This document shows positions 1 to 64,000 of a stretch of 64,000 nucleotides of DNA, piece after piece. The position numbers and the translations under genes were made by a program. The notes beneath the pieces are model-generated. The model made no database searches and was not told where the DNA came from. It worked only from the letters and a program-made list of their open reading frames with translations. This stretch comes from Apostichopus japonicus (Eukaryota; Echinodermata; Holothuroidea; Aspidochirotida; Stichopodidae). Location of the stretch: NCBI RefSeq assembly GCF_037975245.1, contig NC_092578.1:8450501-8514500 (forward strand), written 5' to 3'. Every line of letters begins with the position of its first letter. Positions within the stretch are counted from its first letter, which is position 1.

Positions 1-2179
1 CTACAGCTGTATAATTTGCACGTGAGCGGGAGATTCGATCACAAAATTGATAGTATTTATTAAATTTCCAGTTTATATCAGTTGGTATCACATGTCATCA
101 GCTGTTTTTAATCTTGCCATTATCTGACCTACTGTATAAATGTAATCTTCTTGGGTCAGATTGAAACTTAAATTGACGTCTGGGATCTGGTCTGGCACAG
201 GCTGCCTAGTGATAAACATTTACCTAAGTTGTATCCTACACTAACATTTTCATGGCATTGTGTCTATGCATATAACGTCACTTAAAGTCATCGAGACTGT
301 AAGTTTTGTACTGATTATGCAACAAACATGTAAATAATGCAGGCAAGGTTACTGCATAATAAAAATTGCCCAGCTTTCTTCTTTTTTTCTTCAAATTTCT
401 TAAAACAACATCAACCCAGTATGTCTCTAAAAGCATATATATGTACCCTGTATCTTGAAAGTTCATGTGTCCGCATAACTGAAAACTCTACAGAAGGCCC
501 CTTTCTTGGGGCCCTCACATGGTGTCAAAAATACATGTCCTGAACTTTTTTGCAAATGTTATCTCCAAATCATTTCAACAGATTTGTACAGATGCTCTAG
601 GAGCTGGAGTAGCATTTTTCAGTTTTCACAGAAAATTACCTCTTGTGACCTTAAATTGATTAAATATGATTGCACGTATGGAAACTTCACTCACTCAAAC
701 CAGTCACGAAATTTCAGCCAAATTCGAATGAAACATGACAAAATGGGCACGGTATCAAAATGTGACAGTATTTGCATCATGCTGTGTACGTACATATCAG
801 CACAAAGCTTAGCCGTATTGCTCTATTTGGTCCTAATTTTTATGAAAAGTTTTTAATTAATATTGTTACCATTTAAATTACAACAAGGCAAGAAAACAAA
901 TGTAGTAAAAAAAAAACAAAAAAAAAACACAGAAGATAATAATACAAAGTTCCCAAAAAGACACTCATATAAAAGTATGAAACAATTGGTACATTTGAAT
1001 TTCATGCATATCAAATTGTTCCTTGATTTTATTATGCAAGACACCGGAAGGTTTGAGAAGACTTTAAAAAAAAAAAAATTAAATTAAAATTTAATAGTTG
1101 CAGTGTTTAATTGTTGGTTGATGATATTGCGCTGTTCATGAAAGAAAAAAGTTAACCCACTGTTTTTATGGAATTTTTCAGAATTTTATGACTGTATGTT
1201 CGAAGTTTACTTGTAAATATAAGACAATAATTTTTTCATGGTGCTGAGGAGTGAGAATAAATTCAACCCACCTCCACTCCCTCCTCTCCCCCTCCCCATA
1301 TACAGTAAATTTAATAGAAAAAGGCCCAAGTTTGTGGTATTCTTAACTTATAAAATTTCAAATTATTATGATACTGATGCAATGCTCGACCTTGCAAGCA
1401 TATAGAATTCAGTCTTTAGATTAATGCAGCCTGGAAATTTTACTGTACAAGGGTAATTGGTTGGATTGACACTTCGTGGAGGTACTGTCATGGATATTAA
1501 AAGCTATTCAGGACTATGAATCTCAGTTTTATAGTTTACGTAATTGCTTCATGCATCCACGTAGAAAACTTCCACAGATTTACTTGGTCATGAAATTCCA
1601 ATGCTGTTGATATTTGTTACAGTACAAAGCAGTCGAGATAGAAAACAGTTGAGTTATCGTTTTTCGTTGCCTCCAAACTGTTCTCTCAAATCTCAAGATA
1701 CCTGAACTATCCATTAAGTAGAAGACCATCAATGCATGTCATTAGCACACAAGTGGAGACACAGGTACACCTTGGCTATAGATAAAAAGACGGAACTAGT
1801 AGAAAAGAGATTAAAACATTCTCCTTTGTCAGTATGACTGATTGCTTGAGCCTCCTCCGATGGATTTTCCCTCCTCCATGGCTCAATCTTCTCTGATCAA
1901 TTTGGTGACATATTAAACTCATTCAAGCACATTAAACGTCACAAAATCGCTGCTGAAGAAAGTGATTTTTTTTTTTTTTTTGGCTGCAAGCAGTGCACCG
2001 TCCTAGATTTTGAGAGCTTGAAATCTGTGTCAATTTCTGTATGGATTGATGTTCTGTGAGTTTTAAGTTTCTTCATAATTATAAAAGATTTAAAGTTGGG
2101 ATTTTGGCAATTAGTCAGAATTGGTGTGCTATTATTGTACTGTAAGAGGCTTAAATCACACAGCCAAGCTAACAAGTAA

Positions 2180-2268
2180 TGAATGTACAGTGACGCAGCG
2201 CGGCAAGACTTTATTGTAAGTTGCGCTATATAAGAACTGTTTATTATTATTATAATTATTATTATAAG
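2180..2268 (+). repeat. LINE-type 3' tail fragment
   Basis: It contains gcgctatataagaact followed by a run of ATT units, a 3'-terminal pattern also seen (inverted) in the LINE fragment at 17118-17525. No coding part remains. Confidence 0.4.
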
Positions 2269-3143
2269 ACTTGAGTAACGTCAGAGCTTTGTGAGATTAA
2301 AGCGAGATTGCAAAAAACTTATCTCTTCGATATAAGATTTGTGAGCCTAATTCCCTTATTTATCTGACTGTTCATGATCATAATTTAACTTTATTAAATA
2401 AAAAATAATAAAGTTAATTTTATATTTAAGTTCAAGATCAAGTTGTACTTACCTGTAAGCTTGATTATCTGTGAATTAAATGGGGCCATAAATCAGTATC
2501 AAATTTATCTTTTGGGGCAAATACATTTTGAAATGACATTTTCATAAAAGGTTGATTGAATCTATTGTAAAGGTAAACCTACTGTATAGCCTGAAGGTGT
2601 TAATGTAAAATGTAATCATCTGTAAATATAGACTGTGTTTTGTTCCCCCCCCCCCCCGCCCTTCAAAATTTGACTTTGCAAACTTTTGAAAGTAAAAATA
2701 ATTATACTGTTAACCGTCCTAGATATTACAGCATGAATGTGTGATATTTTCCATATTTTTGGGATTAAAGTTTCTTCATAGTGAAAAAGATTTATTAGCT
2801 TGGAGGGAATTAATCAGAATTTCCATCAATTTGTTTAAAACAGGTGATATCTGCTATGTAATATTACATTACCTACAGTACACCTGTAGTTAACATGCGG
2901 AAAGGAATTACGCATGTACTTAACTTACTTGAGAGTTTAAAGTGACAGAGTAAATATATCAATATGAAAATGAAACAGACAGATGAAATCATCACAGAAA
3001 TAAAAACAAATGAATATATATAATTTACACAAAAAACAAAAATCAAAAAATGTAAAGCACAAAATAGGTTAGTAGAAGATACTGTACAGTAAGAATTTCG
3101 AATAAAAGACACCGAGGAAAATGCGGAATGTAGGGTTGAATTG

Positions 3144-3450
3144 CACCTCCTCCATCCTCCTCCCTCATCTTCCTCCTCCCTCATCTTCCTCCTCCCTCCT
3201 TCCTTCCTTCTTCCTTCCTTCCTCCTTCCAATCCTCCTCCCTCTGATCATCCTCCCTTCCTCCCTTCTCCCTCAGATCCTTCCTCCACCCTCCAATGCCC
3301 CTCCGATCCTCTTTCCTTTCCCCTCCGATCCTCTCTCCTCCCTCTGATACTCCTGGGTCCTCCCTGTGATCATCCTCCCTTCCCCCCCCCCCCCCCCCCC
3401 GATCCTCCTTCCAATCCTCCAGATCCTCCTTCCTCCTCCCTCCTCCAACC
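3144..3450. repeat. Pyrimidine-rich (CT/CCT) low-complexity tract
   Basis: About 300 bp almost purely C and T on the plus strand, built from imperfect tcctcc units, with an 18-nt C run near 3382-3400. Open frames on both strands here are artefacts of the composition. Confidence 0.85.
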
Positions 3451-3987
3451 TACAGTACAGACAACTTTCACCTTAATTACTAAATAAGAAGGCTTTTTTG
3501 TACTACGTACCTCGCTCTCAGATGTAGAGGAAAGGGAAGAACTCCCTCCCCTCCTTTCCTTTTCAACATATCTAAGAAGATTCATGTAAGATTTAGTGAA
3601 ATTCAATATTTTCCTTGGTAAGGATTATACAATTTTTGTGAAAGTTACATATTTATTATTCAAATGCTAAATAGATAAGTCTCCACTTTATTGCAAGCAT
3701 GTATCATAAATAATATAAATCATTTGAGCATTGACATACGATGGAACTGAAGGACTGAAATCAGATAGCACGTACCCACCGCCCCCCCCCCTCCCCCGAG
3801 CTATAGCCTGATTCGATCACCTCTGAGAAGATTAAACAGCAAAATAAATCCAAGTACTTTTTACCTTATTTAAAGATATATGTTTGGGATTTTCTTTAGG
3901 TAGATCAGTAAATTCTTCTTTACAACTGATTTATATCGCCCACAATGTTGAAGGAGATGGAGAATAAAGTCTTAAGATATATAATAT

Positions 3988-4257
3988 GCACATCTCACCC
4001 TGCAGTTCTATTATCTATAAATACATTAGAAATGAAATTGTTGTATACAAATTCAGCATCGACAGATCCAGTTGAAGATATTAGTAATATTAATAATGAA
4101 AGTTTGTAAATGCGCCGGTAGGCACATTTCACCCTGCAGCTCTAGTATCTATAAATACATTAAAAAAGAAATTTTTGTATAAAAATTCAGCATCGACAGA
4201 TTCAGTAGAAGATATTAGTAAAAATAATAGCAAACATTATAAATGCACCCGTATCCA
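3988..4257. repeat. Imperfect tandem duplication, period about 144 bp
   Basis: Copy 1 (3988-4131) and copy 2 (4132-4257) share a string of matching blocks: caccctgcag, atctataaatacatta, aattcagcatcgacaga, gaagatattagta. The copies have diverged by scattered substitutions. No coding content. Confidence 0.8.
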
Positions 4258-4576
4258 TAAAAAATCCCGGTGCAGTCCAACAACATTGAGAAAGGGCAAA
4301 GCAAGTAATACACAAAGGATAATATAATTAAACAATTTAGGTTAGAAAAGTCAGTTAGAAAGAAGGTGAGTAAATCTAGAAACAGATGTCAGATTTCAGT
4401 GTAGATTTGAAGTCACATTCGGTCGGCCACAAGTAGCGTATGGAACCTAAGGAAATAAAATCACCGAGCAAGTTTGTGTGCAGTTAAATAATTCTATATG
4501 ACATGAGACCACCTACTGTACTGCACTGTCCGTCAAGTCATGTACTAGTTATATTTTTATGAACATGTAACTAATT

Positions 4577-4929
4577 AAGGCATCGAAGACTCGCCCCAAA
4601 CCGCGTGCAGCCATCTGCAAAAGTTAACTTTCTGCTGCTTGCAAGTGACGTTTTGTTCGTGTCGCTACAAAATGCAGACAGTAATGAAACGTGAAACCTT
4701 GTTATCTTTAGCTGGACCTGAGATGTCCATCGCTGTATCGTTGTACACTGTGCTGTGGGTATTGACCGCAGCTGTATGTACTGACTGTACACTAGTGTCT
4801 AATTACCGACGGTAGCAAGCTGTGTGTGTATTTTCTGGGATCGATGGTAGTGTCTAACAATTCTGTTACACCTCATTGGAAACTAGGTGAGATTACCGAC
4901 ATTAGACGTTTCTTTTTGCGCGAGTCTTC
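4577..4929 (+). mobile_element. MITE family A, copy 1
   Basis: About 353 bp, closely matching the copies at 9277-9629 and 32084-32433. The ends form imperfect inverted repeats: gaagactcgcccc at the left, gcgcgagtcttc at the right. All copies have TTAA or TTAAA at the left end. It is non-autonomous, with no coding region. Confidence 0.75.
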
Positions 4930-5886
4930 CCACCCTTTATCAACATGGTTTGTTCATGACAGAGGTTAACGCCTTCAAATATTAAATCAGGGATTGCCAT
5001 AACGGACGATGCCCTCGATGTTTGCTGAGTTGCCCCTGAAAATACATCCTGCCAAAGACAAAAGTTGCTATCATGCTCTTCCAAGATCTCTTTACCTTAA
5101 CGAATTAAGTCAACGAGTTGAATGTATGCGACGGAAATGACACAGTAAAACTCCATTGACTTTTTACGGAGGTTGTTCACGAGCTTCACAGAGCATTCCT
5201 TCCAATTGTAAACTGGATAGAAATCACTTAAAATTAATATTGCCATTTATCACTGGCAATGGGTTGATCTTAGGCAGTACATACAGGTGTATCAAAGCAT
5301 TCATAAATCTGTTATGTTAATTATTCATGTCTAAACCAATTAAAAATTTGTTGAACATCAATATTATAATGGCCTAGATGTGCAGGCAAACCCTTAAACA
5401 GTCATATAGTCCAAGTAGATGCTACTACAGTAGGCCTAACATTAAACATGTGGAAATCTCCATCTGAACTTAAAATATAAAAGAGCCCTAATTTACTACA
5501 ATATATGAAACTTTTTAACAAGTAAGGGCATTTATGCAGAAAATCAATCCACAACACAGGATGATCTGCCATTTTGGTAAAAAAACATTTATGTAGCCAC
5601 AGCATGCAAATGCTGTGTTGGTTAGGCTTCACTGTGCCATACACTAACAACAATAGCTAGGTTAGTATTAGGTTGGTTAACACAAAAACATGAAGACGCA
5701 AATGTTTTGTGTCAGAATACCAATGTACTTAAGGTTGCCAAAGACCTAAAATATTTTCATGAGGCATTTTCTACATGCCAATGGTCATAATTCGCAAAAA
5801 GATACAAAAGTTTAAGGAGTTTTGAGAAAGTTTGTTGTCATTACTATATATTTATTTCTTTTTTTCCTTTTCTCATTCGACTACAG

Positions 5887-60540
<54,654 letters not shown>

Positions 60541-63500
60541 CCGAGTCTCACAATTTGTGTGAAGTTAAGCTTTTATTCAATTGTTAAAGTGAAAGAGAGA
60601 GAGAGAGAGAATTTTATGGAGATTTATAAAGTATGAATTACTTAGGATAATCTTAACCAGCAAAATAATGGTTCTCAGAGAGACTTTATAAAGGTTTTGT
60701 GCAAATTCTTACCAAATATTTGCAGTCTTATGTGCAAATTTTGAAATTTCTTACAGGGATATCAGCCATTTATTTGACACACAGTTTTGTATTATGATAA
60801 TACAATGGTGGTCTTGGGTTTAAAGACCGCATTTAGTGACACAGGTTAGGCCAGGCAGTAACATTTTAAGGATGACTTGAGGCAGAATTTTAGTCTTGAC
60901 ATGCTATAGGTAACGAAAAAGGAAACACTTACTAATGTTTACCTTTATAAAAAGATATAGTAAATCTCTGGAAATGCTCCTTTAAGGCTAACCCGTTGAT
61001 GACTTTGTCTCTGCAGTGCAGACCTTAATGTTAGTCCATTGTTATCTAGAGTCGAAAGAACTCAACTATAATTTGTTCTTTTAACTTTGTATAAACAACA
61101 GGAGCTCTCTTGGTGGACAAATTTGTAAATCATGTTATAAACACGTCATACGAATCCATAAAAGTCTCAGGTTTTCCCTGTTGATTTTAATTGTTGCATA
61201 TGAGGAACTGACCTAAAGTTTCTTCTACACCAAATGAAAATTCATGTTACGAGTAAATAAGGGAATGTGCAGATTCCGTTAGGGTTATTTGTAACTTTTT
61301 AACATATTTAAAAGAGGAAAATTTTCATAACTCTTTATGATCATTTCAACATCATGAATTTAACTGAACGCTTAATACTGTTGATTTATTAAACGAATGT
61401 GACGAAAACAAATGTGATAGTAAGCTGTATATTTGTAGTGAGCATCTGATAGTGTGTGGATATATATAATTGCTGAATTCTAACGGTACCAGGCTTTCAT
61501 GTTAAACTTAGAATTTTGCTGTTGTCAGTTTTTTCAATGTACTGTACAAAGAAGGTGCAAGATTCAATATTGCACAAATTAGAGCTAGCAATTTTTGTTT
61601 TGTTTTGTATTTATACATGGTGACCATTTCTTAAGGATATCTGTCACAGCTCTCGCCATAACAGCAGGGTCTAAACTTTTTCCGTGCAACCAGACTGGAA
61701 GGTTTATTATTATTATTACAAGCAATGCTTAATATCATTGTGCAATGAACATAGCTAAGTATCATATTGACTACTTTGTTTTTCCTCCTTTAAATTTTAC
61801 ATTATAACTTTTAAAACTATACAACCATACTTCAGTACATTCATTGCAGGAACAAAAATATGTGACTATAATGGATTTTGAGAAAACAGTTTTTTTCAGT
61901 TCTTTATTCTCTCTTCGTTTTTTTTTTTCATTTTAATTATATTATATTAATCTCTTTAATACCATTTTTTCATCTATTTATACATATACAAAAAATTAAA
62001 TCTTTTACTGAAAAAAGTGGTTATTTATGTATAAGAGAAGAAGGGAGAAGAGAATTGAAATATTAATTTATATTTATTATTAAAATTATTAATATTAAAT
62101 ACAAGGAGGTCATAACTATTCTGAGAGTTGGGATGCAGTTTGCTTTGTATATATGCAATTGACATCCTAACTGTACCATCATGTTATTTGTAAATATGGT
62201 ATTTATATAGTGGCTATTGGTTTTGCTTATACTAGACAAAAATGGAATCCATAAGAATTAAGAGAAAATGGTCATAGATTTTTGTCACAACAGCATTTTA
62301 AGTTTTGTTATGGAAAGTGACATTTTGTGTAACTGACCCTGAATAAGTTACAAATATTAATTTTTTAATTTTTTTAAACAGAAATAGTGAATTTTTGTCA
62401 CATTTCAATGTTTTATTGTCAGGGGGTTATCACAGGGAAAGAGCAAGTAATTAATGTACTTGTGGCATTTTAATCAAGAAATGTTTACTCAATCGTATGT
62501 TACATCAAATTTCTCAATCTTTCATGATACCTATAAGGAGTAAATGACAGATAGTTAATCTGATATTGACAAAGTAAATGAAATCACATCACAGATGGTG
62601 AGAAAAGTTGGCCAAAGTAAAGTTGGCAAAACCTAAAGGAATATCTGAAAAGATTGTGAGTGAAAAACAGAATAAGAAATTGCATATAACTCGCTAAAAT
62701 TATGAACAGCACCAACTTTATAAGTCAAGTTGATCTCTTAGCTTAACAAACGGTAATCAAAAGTATGTGTGAATATCATATAGTTTTGGGTCAGAATATT
62801 AAAAAATAGATTTTATATGTGAATATTATGTGGTTTGTTTTTTAGAATGGTACCAAGTTACAAAACCAACTCTGAATGCAGGTTTCAAGGTATTGCTAAT
62901 ACAATGTTAATTCATATATATATATATTTATATTTTTTGGGGGGGGGGGATTCTGTACTAGGTGGTTTTGCAATGGTTGCGAGTGCTATGTTTGCAAAGT
63001 GGAAGAGTCTAAAAGCATATTTTTAATCATTTGGACACTAACAAGAACAATTTCACAGTACTAAAGATATTTTTTGAACATTTCCGATTTGTTCTTACAA
63101 GGGATTCAAAGTAAGTGAAAGGGAAAATTTGGTGCTGCTTCCTTTACTTTTAGGTGTATCTTCATCTTAACTGAGATCAATTCTAAGCCTTAAAGGGGAA
63201 CGACTACAAAACAAATTATATCAAAGAAATCTTAACTTTAAATTGTTAACAAAAAGAGAGGTGGAAACACAAATATTATTTTTGTTTTTTGGCCTATGAG
63301 TTTAAAATGAGTAGGAGGGAAATATAAAAAATAAAAAAATAATGCAGTGTAATATATGAAAGTAATTAATTATTAGTAAGTAATTATCTTTAAGTATTAA
63401 AAGATTTCAAAATGACAATCATTGGGTAGTAATATGGGCATTTCTAAATGAAAGCTAAGTGGTTTATGCTGTAGAACAAGCTTTTCTAAATTCCTACTTT

Positions 63501-63640
63501 TGAGTTATTTTATACAGTAACACAGCCAATCTTTAGTATTGTCAAGATTTTCAGATCAATATTAAATGTGATGCATTTTTTCCTGATTTATTTTAAGTAT
63601 TGTAAATGGTCACTGAGAATTAATAAAAGGTGTATTGTCA
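60541..63640 (+). other. Probable 3' UTR of the VEGFR-like gene
   Basis: About 3.1 kb of AT-rich non-coding sequence after the stop. It contains a short GA repeat at 60592-60611 and no coding region I can support. A candidate polyadenylation signal AATAAA lies at 63622-63627 with GT/T-rich sequence after it. The true transcript end is unknown and an earlier signal is possible. Confidence 0.45.
63622..63627 (+). promoter_or_regulatory. Candidate polyadenylation signal AATAAA
   Basis: A canonical hexamer followed within about 10 nt by a GT-rich stretch (ggtgtattgtc). It is about 3.1 kb after the stop codon. Other AT-rich variants upstream cannot be excluded. Confidence 0.35.
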
Positions 63641-64000
63641 TCTCTGTCCTTTAGTGGTACTCCAGTCACTGAGAATTGGGAATTTTTGTCCAGGATAAAG
63701 TTGTCCTAAATGCTTGGAAATAATTTGGAAAGTTCAAGAGGTAAACAGGATATGGAAGGCAGAGAAGGTGGTTACCACCACACCTTGGATTATGCACCGT
63801 GTCCAAAAGAAAAGCTACAGCATTCTTTGTTTATGGTATGTCAGTATACAATCATGCTTAGGCACAGTGTCAAAAAGAACAGCTGCAGCAGCTGCAAAAT
63901 CCTGCTCAGCTAGAATGAATCAACATCAAACGATAAGGTTTGTCTCTGACCACCTGCAGTACCTATAGTGTTAAGCTGTGGATCACACTATATGATATCC
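63641..64000. other. Downstream flank, nothing recognised
   Basis: 360 bp after the candidate polyadenylation signal. The short open frames here show no family resemblance or coding bias. I see no feature. Confidence 0.4.

Larger units (their letters stand above)
1..5886. other. Non-coding 5' region: upstream intron or 5' flank of the VEGFR-like gene
   Basis: No exon recognised. The first visible exon starts in mid-codon, so this is probably the intron between it and an upstream signal-peptide exon. It contains a LINE 3'-end scrap near 2180-2265, a pyrimidine-rich tract at 3144-3450, a 144-bp tandem pair at 3988-4257 and a MITE at 4577-4929. The rest is AT-rich sequence without recognisable structure. 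Confidence 0.55.

Noticed and set aside
506-856. 116-codon frame with a hydrophobic C-terminus as a possible upstream exon
   Set aside because: No Ig or signal-peptide layout, no donor that yields the required phase 1 junction, and no family resemblance.
3141-3606. Proline/serine-rich and glycine/arginine-rich frames on opposite strands
   Set aside because: They come from a low-complexity pyrimidine tract, with no start context or family resemblance.
5832-5886. Hydrophobic frame running into the first visible exon, resembling a signal peptide
   Set aside because: It has no ATG (it opens on TTG), and the sequence is the T-rich tract that precedes a normal acceptor, so it is intron.

Overview
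The window is eukaryotic, AT-rich, intron- and repeat-laden animal DNA. It is dominated by one plus-strand gene, a VEGF-receptor-like receptor tyrosine kinase. I can place 23 coding exons between 5887 and 60540. With consensus GT/AG borders they join into one open frame of about 1,655 residues ending in a stop. The frame starts inside a split codon, so the signal-peptide exon(s), start codon and promoter are upstream of the window or unrecognised in the first 5.9 kb. The protein has ten Ig-like domains, one membrane helix, a split kinase with a very long insert, and a short tail with a YVEM motif. Ten Ig domains is the layout known for the sea urchin VEGFR-10-Ig, so an echinoderm is the most likely source. 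I cannot fix the class; a sea cucumber or sea urchin would fit.

Layout: 1-5886 is non-coding with simple and interspersed repeats. 5887-42109 holds the Ig exons in long introns. 43408-43511 encodes the membrane helix and 43890-44058 the juxtamembrane segment. 44731-46833 encodes the kinase N-lobe and insert. 46834-54399 is an intron carrying a complete, apparently very young Ty3/gypsy LTR retrotransposon. 54400-59478 encodes the kinase C-lobe. 60325-60540 encodes the C-tail and is followed by a probable 3' UTR.

The introns are a catalogue of transposons. They hold a Penelope-like element (RT plus GIY-YIG, minus strand) with a candidate hammerhead ribozyme and a second Penelope-related copy. 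They also hold a LINE 3' end, two tRNA-derived SINE families, hAT-type MITEs with 8-bp target duplications, a TTAA-flanked MITE, another three-copy MITE family, and a 27-bp G-rich minisatellite just behind the first visible exon.

The most interesting points are: the apparent tandem copy of the D1-D2 ligand-binding Ig pair; the tyrosine-free, Ser/Thr/Asn-rich kinase insert of about 175 residues; the intact retrotransposon with identical LTRs and a textbook -1 frameshift heptamer; and the hammerhead-like fold in the Penelope-like element. I saw no CRISPR, operon or other prokaryotic feature. All calls are by eye; no database search was run.
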